The notes under the pieces are model-generated. The model made no database searches, was not told the origin of the DNA, and worked only from the letters and a program-made list of their open reading frames with translations. Positions 8,601 through 16,707 of a DNA stretch of 53,365 nt are shown piece by piece; the first letter of the stretch is position 1, and each line of letters starts with the position of its first letter. The stretch lies in the NCBI GenBank assembly GCA_003176045.1, contig PSRM01000372.1, forward strand, positions 1 through 53,365. The letters run 5' to 3'. Source of the stretch: Verrucomicrobiota bacterium (GTDB lineage Bacteria > Verrucomicrobiota > Verrucomicrobiia > Limisphaerales > UBA8199). A program made the position numbers and the translations under genes.

Positions 8601-11600
8601 GAGTGGTCAGATTATAGTCGCCCGCCTGCGCGCCCGTAAGACTGACCCCTGCGAAAGTTACTGAACTGGCGGTGGCCACGTCCTTGCTGTTGTAAGTGCC
8701 TGTGGCCGTCCCGGTCAGGCTCACGGTATCGCTGGTGTACGGCTTGCCGTCGCTGGTCGAGCCGCTGCCGGCCACTTCGGCGGCTTGGAGATTGCCCGGC
8801 GAGCCACTCACTGTGGCTCCGGTGGTGGCATCATAGATTTTGGTGGACGGCACAGACAGGCCGCTCATGGTCAGTGCTTTCGTGCTAATGCTCGCGCTCA
8901 AGGTAGGCGCAGTCAGGGTATAATTGCCGCTGCCGGTCCCCGTGAGCGAAAGCCCGCTCGCTGTGATGGTCGTGGCTGTTCCGACGTCTTTGCTATTGAA
9001 AGCGTAGCTCGCCGTCCCGGATAAACTCACGCTGTCGCCGTTGCCCGTGTAAGGTTTGCCGTCGGAGGTATTCCCTGTTCCCGTGCTCTCAGCGGTTTGG
9101 AGAGCCGCGCTGCCGCCCGGCGAGGCCCCGGTCGTGGCGTCATAAGTCTTGCCGCCGCCGCTCAGGGTGCCTTGCGCGGTCAGTGCTTTGGTCGTGATCG
9201 TCGCGGAGGCGGGACTCTGGATGGTGAAGGTATAACTGCCAGCCTGCGCGCCGGTAATACTCAGGCTGCTGAAAGTCACTGAGCTGGCGGTGGCCACGTC
9301 TTTGCTGTTGTAAGCGCCAACGGCTGCGCCGCTGATACCGACCTGATCGCCTGTGAATGGTTTGCCGTCGCCGCAAGTGCCGCCGGGGAAGGTCTCCGAG
9401 GCCTGGAGCGCGGGGGTTCCGCTGACCGTCGCTCCCGTCGTGCCGTCATAGACCTTGCTGGCCGGCACCGAGAGGCCGCTCATAGTGAGGGCTTTTGGCG
9501 TGATCGTGAGTTGAGCTTTGAGGGAGTTGGTAACACCTGCGTTGTTGAAAGCCAGGGCGTAGTAAAGGTCGCCGTTATTGCCGGCAGTGGAGTAAGACGA
9601 ACTGGTTGCGCCGGAAATCGCCTGGTCGCCCTTGTCGAGGCCGGCCCAATTACCGGAGTAATTGTCGGCGCTATCGTAGTTATTGCCGGCGTAGAGATTG
9701 TTGAAGAACAGATCGTTGGCGCTGCCTGTAGAAGTGTTGTTGTTATAGACCACGAGTTTGGCCGGCCCGCCTGTGGTTGCAAAGGTGCCGGCATAGGCCA
9801 CCGTAGAGCCGCCGCAAGGCGTAATAAGGATCGTATAACTGGCCGGGCTTCCGTTTCCAACGATCACTTCCACACGCAATCCGTTCCGGGTGAACCCGAC
9901 GCTGGTGGTCGTGTTACCGCTCGCATCGGTGAATCCGTAAAACGAGCCGCCGCCGTTGAAATAGAAGGAGAGCAACAGCGCACCGCTGGAATTCTGAAGA
10001 GTGAACCCATTTTGTTTGCCGCTGTCCACCCCGCCGTTATCCATATCAATCTGGAAAACCTGGCCGCTGGTCAGGGCGGACGGGAAATTTCGGCTCAACG
10101 ACTCGCCCGAGCTACCGCCGAAAAGCCCCCAGGAATTGCCACTGGAGGTATTGATGTCGGCATTGCCGCTGAAACTGTTGCAGTTTGCGCCGCCGTTGTT
10201 GTTGTTGGCCGAGCTGCCCAGGTAAGTGCCTCCGCTGCTGGCGCCAACAGTCCAGGCGCTGCCCCAGCCTGCCTTGGAATTCTTTAACCAGACGTACGAA
10301 GGGGTGGTGCCCGAGGCAGAAGTGGTGAAGGTTGCGTTCTGCCCATAGCAGGCGCTTTGCGCCGTCGGCTGAGTGGCAACCGCAGGCGCGCCAGGCGCCA
10401 CCACTGAATAATCGAATGTGCCGTTGGCAACGCTATCGCCGTTGAATCCTTGTACGTGCAGATACCATGTGCCGCCACTCGTCGGCACGCCTGTTACGGT
10501 ACCGCTCGACCAGTTGGCTTCACTGCCGCTGAAGCTATGCGTGGCGGTTTGGTCGAAGACGTACTTATAATGGTCGAGCGTCCCGGCGCCGAACCCACCC
10601 ACCGCCGTCCAGACGACTCGACCGGGGTTCGACTGATCGGCTGAAACCGTGCTGGAGGTCGGCGCCACCGACAGCGTGTACTTTGCCGTCGAACCCGTCT
10701 GGGCAGTCGTGTTGTTCCAGTTCCCGCGCGTGCCGCTGTTATTGTCGCGAGCTTGCAGCGTGTACGTATATTGGGTGTTTGGACTGAGGCCCGTGTCGGT
10801 CGCCGAGGTGCCCGTGCCCCAGGCGGAAACGACTGTCGAGCCACCGCGATAGGCCTGCACGCCTACATCACCACGAATATAATAGTTATTGGCATCCGTG
10901 TTGTTGCTGATATTGCCGGCTGCTTCAGTGGCGCTGTTGGCAGTGCCCACGCCCTGGTCGAGCGGTATGGCCCATCCTAGGGAAATGGAGGTTGTGCTGG
11001 CGGCGGAAACGCTCGAAAACGTCGGATTAACCGGCGCCACGTTGTCCACATAGACATCGAAATACTTCGCGTGACCGCTATCAAATGTCCAGCCGCCGGT
11101 GGAACCGCTGGCTTGGCCAGAGGTGCGGCCTGACTGACTCACAGCGAAGTAATGAAAACGGCGGTGGCCCGTCACACCGGTAATCACATCGGCCCATGTA
11201 GTGCTCGTGGGATTTCCAGACACAGGCGCAAAGTTGGAATCCACTCCGCCCAACCCGTAGCCCCACATGTACTGCATAGTCTTCCAATAAGGCACGCCGG
11301 GCGAAGGGGAGGTCGAAGCCGCCGACGTCCCACCGGCGTTGAAGCCGGTGCTGTTCGTATAAAAAACGGCGGCCACGGCTGGCGTACTGAACGAGTAGGA
11401 AAAATTCGTCACCGTGATTGTCGGGAACCAGGCGTCCTGCTCGTAACCGACGCTAAAACCTCCGTAGCGGTCGCCTTGAAGAGTCACAGCAGGTTCCATT
11501 TGGTGGAAATCTGTACCATTGTGCAAGCTGATCACGCCACCCGAACCACCGCCGCCTTGATGCACCTTGAATATAACACGATTCCACCCTGCAACCATTC

Positions 11601-12651
11601 CCGCCGGCAGAAAGCGGTCCTGGTCCCACGTCACGCCGCGCGCAGCGTTGTTGTCGGCAATCAAGCTTCCGTTCAACCATATCCGATCGCCGTCATCTGA
11701 GCCGACACCCCACTGCGGGCCGGCGCCGGTGGCTGTGTTTACCCAACAAAAGGCATACTCGTCGCAGTTTGCGCAAGCGCCGATGCCGCCAACGTTCGCG
11801 TTGCCCTGAAAGTTGAGGTAGTTAGGATAGCTGCAGTTGCCCGGCGAAGAGTTGGCCCCGCAGTCGCCGGTCTGCACGCGCGCGGGCGTCTTGCCGCCAT
11901 AAAGATTACTGGCGAAGTAGTTCCCGTGCGTGGTGTCAATGGCGCCATACACATAGATGCCGCTTTCGCCAAAGGGTGGAGTCCAGCCTACAGTGCTCAC
12001 ACCCGCCGTGTTGCCGTAGCCACCCCAAACGATCCAGTCGTTCAAATAAACCCATTTGTCCCCATACATGTTGATCTCGCGGCCGGCCTCAGGTGCAAAG
12101 CCGCAGATGCTGCCGCAGCCGCCATTGACGTCTTCGTCCGCATTGCGATAAATGCCGTTGTAATTGTATTGGTCGCAAGTCTCGCGATCGAAGGCTGATT
12201 GCCAACTACAGGTATGGGCACAATCGTTCCAGGTGGAAGTCTCGCCGGTCAGGCCGCCAGCCTGATTGCGGTAGCGCATGGTTAGGATAGTGTCGGCCTC
12301 ATTGCCGGAGTTGACCCATTGCAAATGAATGTATCCGCGCCCATTCCACGCAAAGCCGCAGTTAAAGGTCATATTGAAGCCGCGGGCGCTGCAAGCGGTG
12401 AAGCGGTCAAAAATATACCAGTACGTCCCACAATCGCCCGAGGTAGCCCAGCCGCCGCCGAAACTCGTGGGGTTGATATCCGAATTGCCCCACCAAGCTT
12501 GGGTAGAGCCCGGCTTGGCCAAAAGAGTGATCAAGGCCAGGGCGCACAGCGCCGGACGCAGGACGCGGCAGGTGCATAGGATTGCAGGTCGCGAGTCGCG
12601 TGGGCGGTTGCCGGAGGCAATTGGCGATGTGTTCATAATAGTACTGCGCAT
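5632..12651 (-). CDS. Giant exported surface protein with seven YDG-type repeats and an autotransporter-associated strand
   Basis: A 2339-residue exported protein, probably a cell-surface or extracellular filamentous protein. A signal peptide (LCALALITLLAKPGSTQA) follows a basic leader. A second ATG at 12636 is an equally good start. The N-terminal part (about 50-480) is rich in W, G, C and N and includes GVGSDDGDRIWLNG, reminiscent of PA14-like lectin modules. About 540-660 resembles a fibronectin type III domain. Residues of about 1050-1780 are seven tandem ~103-residue repeats, each beginning K-x-L-T-x-x-G-L-S and carrying K-V-Y-D-x-T-T, DGKPYTGD and YNSKDV, as in YDG/MBG-like adhesin modules. 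About 1930-2030 (GLNKLGLSTLTL ... GTLALSGS) is an autotransporter-associated beta-strand repeat. The C-terminal FYRSKW end follows a YVAQYATNL segment that I associate with verrucomicrobial secreted proteins. No enzymatic motif was recognised. Confidence 0.88.
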   Translation of the reverse strand: MRSTIMNTSPIASGNRPRDSRPAILCTCRVLRPALCALALITLLAKPGSTQAWWGNSDINPTSFGGGWATSGDCGTYWYIFDRFTACSARGFNMTFNCGFAWNGRGYIHLQWVNSGNEADTILTMRYRNQAGGLTGETSTWNDCAHTCSWQSAFDRETCDQYNYNGIYRNADEDVNGGCGSICGFAPEAGREINMYGDKWVYLNDWIVWGGYGNTAGVSTVGWTPPFGESGIYVYGAIDTTHGNYFASNLYGGKTPARVQTGDCGANSSPGNCSYPNYLNFQGNANVGGIGACANCDEYAFCWVNTATGAGPQWGVGSDDGDRIWLNGSLIADNNAARGVTWDQDRFLPAGMVAGWNRVIFKVHQGGGGSGGVISLHNGTDFHQMEPAVTLQGDRYGGFSVGYEQDAWFPTITVTNFSYSFSTPAVAAVFYTNSTGFNAGGTSAASTSPSPGVPYWKTMQYMWGYGLGGVDSNFAPVSGNPTSTTWADVITGVTGHRRFHYFAVSQSGRTSGQASGSTGGWTFDSGHAKYFDVYVDNVAPVNPTFSSVSAASTTSISLGWAIPLDQGVGTANSATEAAGNISNNTDANNYYIRGDVGVQAYRGGSTVVSAWGTGTSATDTGLSPNTQYTYTLQARDNNSGTRGNWNNTTAQTGSTAKYTLSVAPTSSTVSADQSNPGRVVWTAVGGFGAGTLDHYKYVFDQTATHSFSGSEANWSSGTVTGVPTSGGTWYLHVQGFNGDSVANGTFDYSVVAPGAPAVATQPTAQSACYGQNATFTTSASGTTPSYVWLKNSKAGWGSAWTVGASSGGTYLGSSANNNNGGANCNSFSGNADINTSSGNSWGLFGGSSGESLSRNFPSALTSGQVFQIDMDNGGVDSGKQNGFTLQNSSGALLLSFYFNGGGSFYGFTDASGNTTTSVGFTRNGLRVEVIVGNGSPASYTILITPCGGSTVAYAGTFATTGGPAKLVVYNNNTSTGSANDLFFNNLYAGNNYDSADNYSGNWAGLDKGDQAISGATSSSYSTAGNNGDLYYALAFNNAGVTNSLKAQLTITPKALTMSGLSVPASKVYDGTTGATVSGTPALQASETFPGGTCGDGKPFTGDQVGISGAAVGAYNSKDVATASSVTFSSLSITGAQAGSYTFTIQSPASATITTKALTAQGTLSGGGKTYDATTGASPGGSAALQTAESTGTGNTSDGKPYTGNGDSVSLSGTASYAFNSKDVGTATTITASGLSLTGTGSGNYTLTAPTLSASISTKALTMSGLSVPSTKIYDATTGATVSGSPGNLQAAEVAGSGSTSDGKPYTSDTVSLTGTATGTYNSKDVATASSVTFAGVSLTGAQAGDYNLTTQSAAPATITKKSLTMNGLSVPASKVYDATTTAVVSGSPGSLQSAEAPGAGSTADGKPYTGDTVSTTGTATGAYNSKDVPSASSVSFGGVSLTGGQSGNYNLTPQSAASATITAKPLTMSGLSVPASKVYDATTTATVSGSPGNLQSAEAPGAGSTADGKPYTGDTVNLSGTATGTYNSKDVPTASSVSFGGLSLSGGQAPDYSLATESAASATITAKALTMSGLSVPASKVYDGTTGATVSGSPGSLQSAEAPGAGSTGDGMPYTGDTVSVTGSATGTYNSKDVASANSVTFGGVSLAGGQAANYGLATQSAASATISQKPLTISGLSANNKCFDGSTSDPLSGSGTLQATEPAGSGSTGDGKPYNVDSVSADGSPSGAFADSSVGNGKGVTVSGASIVGTGNGNYSPTQPTGLTASIFALPTARNATGGGAFCTGGSGVTVGLDNSDSGINYQLYRNGSAVGSPMAGNGSAISFGAQTVAGTYTIQANNGSTSCRNNMTGNSKVVDSLQTPLKWIDSNGAWQFSTIAGSWQDGATNPATYCDGYDILLDDSASTTSPTISLGTTVAPTSLTNNSTKNYTITGSGSISGSGGLNKLGLSTLTLGCDNTYIGPTVVSAGTLALSGSISNSPNISVGASGTLDVTGRSDGTLALGSGQSLSGGGTVIGVIAVGSGATLFPSGINSLTNTGSTLLQGGGTNVVKVIDAPNAAGVGYDSLTVSGTIGLQATSGNPFNLKLTSLDGTGAPGSVTNFNKDTSYTWTVASGTFTNYDPTLMNLDTSAFSNDLAGGQFLLQQGSIKVVFTNDHGPIAMPTNYTRTAGQTIKINIPSIMANLTSHPDAYARLLHHFESISGAMKSARGYTVITNSTYLFYTNTADNNLDSINYIITDNAPYRPGDSHRFATNSIVISTTTSVTSTNNLSISSGGSGTNILTFAGVPGLTYVAQYATNLGPSALWFDLVTTNAPSSGIWTVIDSNATNDARFYRSKWQY
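7325..9497 (-). repeat. Seven tandem ~309-bp YDG-domain repeats
   Basis: Seven head-to-tail coding repeats of about 309 bp within the giant surface protein gene. The central copies are closest to each other, sharing near-identical GLSVPASKVYDATTT and APGAGSTADGKPYTGDTV segments. The first two and the last have diverged. This pattern suggests recent expansion by unequal recombination in the middle of the array. Confidence 0.85.
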
Positions 12652-12829
12652 TTACTCGGATCGACAGCGAGCGGGGCATGCATTGTGCCCAAAACGCTGG
12701 CCTTCGGGGCTGGAAAGAAAGACCCCGTGATAGCCCATAGGAAGCGGATGGCACGCATCCTCATCGGTCTTCAACATGGCAGTCTGAACGATTTAATAAG
12801 AAATCCAGAGGGAAGTCAATAGAATTTTC

Positions 12830-14461
12830 TTGGCTATTTGCGGATTCCCTACGGACTTGACCCGATGTTATCCTCAATGGCCGCTTGTGAGCGACGCCCA
12901 ATCGTATTTAGTTTTTGTGTCCTGGCCAACCGCCAGCGGCCTTCTGCTCTTTGGATTCTGGAGCTATGTCAAGGCACCGCTGGCTAGCTGGAGATGGGTG
13001 CAATTGGGGATTGGGAATGGGCTTGTCGGCCTGTTTTTCGCCACCTTGGTTTTCCTGGGCGTAGAAAGCTGGTATCGATTTGCGCTGGATAGAACGGACT
13101 CGTTCGCCTGTACCAAAGGCAGCTTGCGTTGGTTCGAACGTCACTATCAACTCAACACGATGGGATTTCGGGATGATGTTGAGTATTATCCACGCTTCCA
13201 GCCCAGCAAGCGCCGGATCGGGTTCCTGGGAGATTCATTTGTCGTGGGTCACGGGCTGGCCAATGTGGAGGACCGATTCGCCAACCGCGTGCGCAGGAGC
13301 CACCCTGAATGGGATGTGATGGTGTGGGCTTTCAATGGGCTGGACACTGGGGAGGAATACAGTCTGCTCCAACGAATCGCCGGAGAAGGCTGGCAGTTGG
13401 ACGAGGTGGTGCTGGTGTATAACCTCAATGACATCGGTGACCTGGCGCCCGAGTGGACAGATGCCCTTAAAAGATTTCGAGAGGAAAGCAAGCACGAGAA
13501 TTGGCTGGTGCGGAACAGCTATTTTGCCAGCGCAGTGGCGTATCGCCTGAGAGCGAGGCGAAACCCGGAAATGGCCGACTATTACCATTTTGTTCTGCGA
13601 GCGTACCAGGGTCCTTTGTGGGAGCGGCAAAAGAAGAGGCTGGCAGCCATCCAGACGCTGATACAGTCTCAAGGAGGCCAGATGCTGGCGGCCACGTTCC
13701 CGTTCGTTCACAAACCCCTGGAAGCGAGCTATGAATATCGCTTCGTTCACGAGCGACTTGCGCAGTTCTGGCGTGACCGCGGCGTGCCGCACCTGGACCT
13801 GCTACCGGTGCTGCAAGGATTGCCGTGTGCAAAACTAATGGTTAATTCTACAGATGCGCACCCGAGCGCGTTGGCCAATCGTCTGGTCGCCCAGGCGATC
13901 TGCGCCTTCCTGGAAACCAACGTGGCTCCGCGCTCGGCCGACGCCATCGCCGCGCTTGGTCAATGCGATCAGGCCGCGCGCTCAACGACGCCCACGGAGG
14001 CAATTGCGCATTATGAGGAAGCCCTGCGGTTGAACCCGAAACTGCCCGAAGCCCACAATGAGCTGGGCGGTCTTCTGTTTCAGCAACGGCGCGCCCACGA
14101 AGCCCGATTGCACTTCGAGAAGGCCGTTGAGTTACGGCCTGCGTTCGCACAAGCGTGCGACAGCCTGGCCTGGGTGCTGGCCACAAGCCCGGAGGCCCAG
14201 GAGCGCGATGGCAAGCGGGCGGTCGAGTTGGCCCGCCGCGCCGAGGAGCTTACTGGTGGAATGAACCCGATGGTAGTGGCCACATTAGGCGCCGCTTATG
14301 CGGAGGCGGGAGTGTTTTCAGAAGCTATCAAGGCCACTCAAAGCGCTCTGGAAGCTGCTGAGAAGAGTAACGCCACCGCGGTAACCAGCCGGCTGCGGCA
14401 AAGACTGGCGCTTTACCAGGCTGGCAAACCCTATCGTGATGAACAATATGCGGGGCCTTGA
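12830..14461 (+). CDS. SGNH-hydrolase-like protein with C-terminal TPR module
   Basis: About 543 aa. Two hydrophobic segments (about 30-48 and 58-78) are followed by an SGNH/GDSL-type domain: GFLGDSF with the nucleophile block at G133-S136, NLND at about 198-201, and D342-x-H344 as the catalytic Asp-His block. Family members commonly add or remove acyl groups on exopolysaccharides. The C-terminus (about 380-490) carries TPR units (AIAHYEEALRLNPKLPEAHN). It ends in a module very similar to the end of the membrane-TPR protein at 16704-19097 (AWVLATS ... GKPYRD versus AWVMATS ... GVPLRD). The start is TTG at 12830 after an in-frame stop at 12797; no ATG precedes the conserved part, so the exact start is uncertain. 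It is the first gene of the envelope-glycan region. Confidence 0.75.
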   Translation: MAICGFPTDLTRCYPQWPLVSDAQSYLVFVSWPTASGLLLFGFWSYVKAPLASWRWVQLGIGNGLVGLFFATLVFLGVESWYRFALDRTDSFACTKGSLRWFERHYQLNTMGFRDDVEYYPRFQPSKRRIGFLGDSFVVGHGLANVEDRFANRVRRSHPEWDVMVWAFNGLDTGEEYSLLQRIAGEGWQLDEVVLVYNLNDIGDLAPEWTDALKRFREESKHENWLVRNSYFASAVAYRLRARRNPEMADYYHFVLRAYQGPLWERQKKRLAAIQTLIQSQGGQMLAATFPFVHKPLEASYEYRFVHERLAQFWRDRGVPHLDLLPVLQGLPCAKLMVNSTDAHPSALANRLVAQAICAFLETNVAPRSADAIAALGQCDQAARSTTPTEAIAHYEEALRLNPKLPEAHNELGGLLFQQRRAHEARLHFEKAVELRPAFAQACDSLAWVLATSPEAQERDGKRAVELARRAEELTGGMNPMVVATLGAAYAEAGVFSEAIKATQSALEAAEKSNATAVTSRLRQRLALYQAGKPYRDEQYAGP

Positions 14462-14604
14462 TGTGCGGGCGTTTGCCACAGGCGCGCGGCCTTCAGGCCG
14501 CTTCACCTCACGACCAGGCTGCGGGCTGTCTTTTTCCAGCGCGCCCACCCAAAGGACATTGAAGCGGCGTAAACGCCGCGCTCCTCGGCTAAGGTCGGTC
14601 CAAC
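14462..14604. repeat. GC-rich palindromic intergenic repeat
   Basis: Contains GCGCGGCCTTCAGGCCGC and GGCGTAAACGCCGCGCTCC palindromes between two plus-strand genes. These are of the same general GC-hairpin class as other repeats in the window. No gene was seen. Confidence 0.45.
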
Positions 14605-16707
14605 ATGAGCGCGGGCCCTGCCCGCCCGAAGGAGATGATGGCCCTCACAACTGACTCTACGCTTGAGAAATTGAAAAAGATCTTGCGAAACCCGGCCCTT
14701 CAGAAATCCATCCTTGTGGCGGCTGTTGCCCTCCTTACGCTCGATCTGCTGGAATTTCCAAGACACCCGTACAGCCCGCAACATGATTTGTCGAGCCACG
14801 CTACGTTCGAGTATTACGCTGCCAAACATTTTCAATTCGGCAAGGAGGTTTTCCAGAACGTCGGACCTTACGGCTATGTTCACTATGCCGACGGGTATGC
14901 CGGGTTTATCCCAATCCGGAAAATCGTGCTGAAGAACATCTTTCGCCTGATTCTCCTATCGCTCGTTTTATGGGCCGGCGGACGGATGCCACCCGGTGCA
15001 CCCAGGAGTTTTTGGTGGCTCTGCTTTTTTGCGGTTCAATGTTTCGTTCATGTTTCGTCGTTCGCTTCTGGGGCAAAGATGCCAGGCGCGTTCCCGGAAG
15101 TTGAATGGGACCAGCCTTATGGGATTTTGGCCGTTTATTTGTCGGCGCTTTACCTCCTGCAGGAGCGGACGGACCTCAGCTACTTGGTGTTCTCCAGCGG
15201 ATTGCTTTGCTTCCTGGCGTTCACCGCACTGACGAAGCATACGCTCTTCGTCGCTGCCAGTGGGGCGATCATAGCGATTTCGATGCAAGAGATGTTACGG
15301 AAGAAATACTCGCAAGCCATTAAGTTCCCGCTTGGATTTTGCTTGTTCCTAGCCATCCATTGGCTGCTGGCAGGACAAGATTTGATGAATCTGCCTGGGT
15401 ACCTGCGCGGCATCTTTGCTTTCTGCAGCGGATACAATGATGGCCGGCATTCAGCTTACGGCGCACCCTTGCAAATCACTATTGCCGGCTCGCTGCTTCT
15501 GGGGGTTTTGATCCTGCGTAGCCTGTTGAATTGGCGGATTGGCCAGGCCGGTTTTGCCCGTCCTGCGATTGAGTGTTCGTTCCTGGCCCTTGCATGGAAA
15601 CACGGTTTCATCTCATCTGACATCTGGCATATTGTTGAATTCTGCGCCACAGCCGCCCTCCTGATTCCACCGCTCCTTTTCCTTCCTTCGGGTACGCAAT
15701 GCGGCCCCGAATCGAGGCCGATATCGCGGTTTGTGTGGGCTACTAAGCCTGTCTGCAACTGGTGCGTCCTTGGGTCCTGCACGGGACTAATCCTGCTGGT
15801 GCTGCAACCCTGCACGATTTCTGCCGGTGCCGGAGGGGACTTCGGCTACAGCCTGAACTATCTCAAAACCCGTTTGGCCAATAACTTCAACTGGCTAACA
15901 ACGCCTCAGGCGAGCTTGGAAAAGATGCGCGGTGAGTTGCGGGAAATGGAGGCAAGGTTTTCTCTTCCCCAAATTAAAGCCCGGGTAGGCGGCGAGGGCG
16001 TGGACTATTTCGGAGACCGCCCCGGCCTCGTGCTGCTCAATGGCCTCAGCTATCACTCGCGCCCGATGCCGATCCCATTCGCCGCCTGGCACCCTTTTCT
16101 GCAAAAGGCGAATGAAGACTTTTACCGCAACGCTCAAACGGCGCCACAATTTGTAATCTGCGATATTGCCCAGTTAGGGGATCGGTTCACACCGCAGTGT
16201 GACGCGCTCGCAATGAGCGCCTTACTGGATAATTACCATCCGGTGCTCACTGATCACGGGCTTTCGCTGCTGGAAAGGAACTCATCCGCTTTATGCACGA
16301 AATCTAAAAGAGCCTATTTAAGTTCCCTGACGACCCAATTTTTCACCCTGGTTCCGCTCCAACAATGGCGCAATCAAACGATTTGGATGCAAGCAACCAT
16401 CAGCTATTCGTGGATGGGGAAGGTGCGATCGCTACTCTACACCACCCCACCTTGCTTTATCGTGTACCGCCTGGCAGGTGATCCCAAACTACACAAGAAA
16501 AGATTTGTGACCTCCCTGGGGTCCAACGGCTGTCTGCTGACTCCATTGATCGGCGATAATGGAGCCCTGGTTGGCCTTTTTTCAAGTGCTGGATCGAACT
16601 CTTTGAATCAGGTCGAGGAATTCGGGTTTTCCGTTGATCGTGGAAGTCAGAAGTATTTTCAACCCGACATTCGGATAAGCTTCTACCAACAACCGTTGCC
16701 GCCTTGA
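14605..16707 (+). CDS. Polytopic membrane protein, GT-C-like
   Basis: About 700 aa, not assigned to a named family. It has one hydrophobic helix near residues 35-52, then HDLSSHATFEYY and FQNVGPYGYVHY. Around ten membrane segments run to about residue 400 and a soluble, probably extracytoplasmic domain occupies the last ~300 residues. The early acidic-aromatic loop after helix 1, multiple helices and soluble C-terminus are the layout of GT-C lipid-linked sugar transferases, but I see no decisive motif. Starts are possible at 14605 or the ATG pair at 14635-14640; the latter has an AAGGAG directly upstream but too close. Its stop overlaps the start region of the next gene by 4 bases, suggesting co-transcription. 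Confidence 0.65.
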   Translation: MSAGPARPKEMMALTTDSTLEKLKKILRNPALQKSILVAAVALLTLDLLEFPRHPYSPQHDLSSHATFEYYAAKHFQFGKEVFQNVGPYGYVHYADGYAGFIPIRKIVLKNIFRLILLSLVLWAGGRMPPGAPRSFWWLCFFAVQCFVHVSSFASGAKMPGAFPEVEWDQPYGILAVYLSALYLLQERTDLSYLVFSSGLLCFLAFTALTKHTLFVAASGAIIAISMQEMLRKKYSQAIKFPLGFCLFLAIHWLLAGQDLMNLPGYLRGIFAFCSGYNDGRHSAYGAPLQITIAGSLLLGVLILRSLLNWRIGQAGFARPAIECSFLALAWKHGFISSDIWHIVEFCATAALLIPPLLFLPSGTQCGPESRPISRFVWATKPVCNWCVLGSCTGLILLVLQPCTISAGAGGDFGYSLNYLKTRLANNFNWLTTPQASLEKMRGELREMEARFSLPQIKARVGGEGVDYFGDRPGLVLLNGLSYHSRPMPIPFAAWHPFLQKANEDFYRNAQTAPQFVICDIAQLGDRFTPQCDALAMSALLDNYHPVLTDHGLSLLERNSSALCTKSKRAYLSSLTTQFFTLVPLQQWRNQTIWMQATISYSWMGKVRSLLYTTPPCFIVYRLAGDPKLHKKRFVTSLGSNGCLLTPLIGDNGALVGLFSSAGSNSLNQVEEFGFSVDRGSQKYFQPDIRISFYQQPLPP

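Noticed and set aside
11152-11700. Plus-strand frames opposite the giant surface protein gene (for example also 9511-10287)
   Set aside because: They mirror a Gly/Ser/Thr-rich coding strand; no start context or homology.
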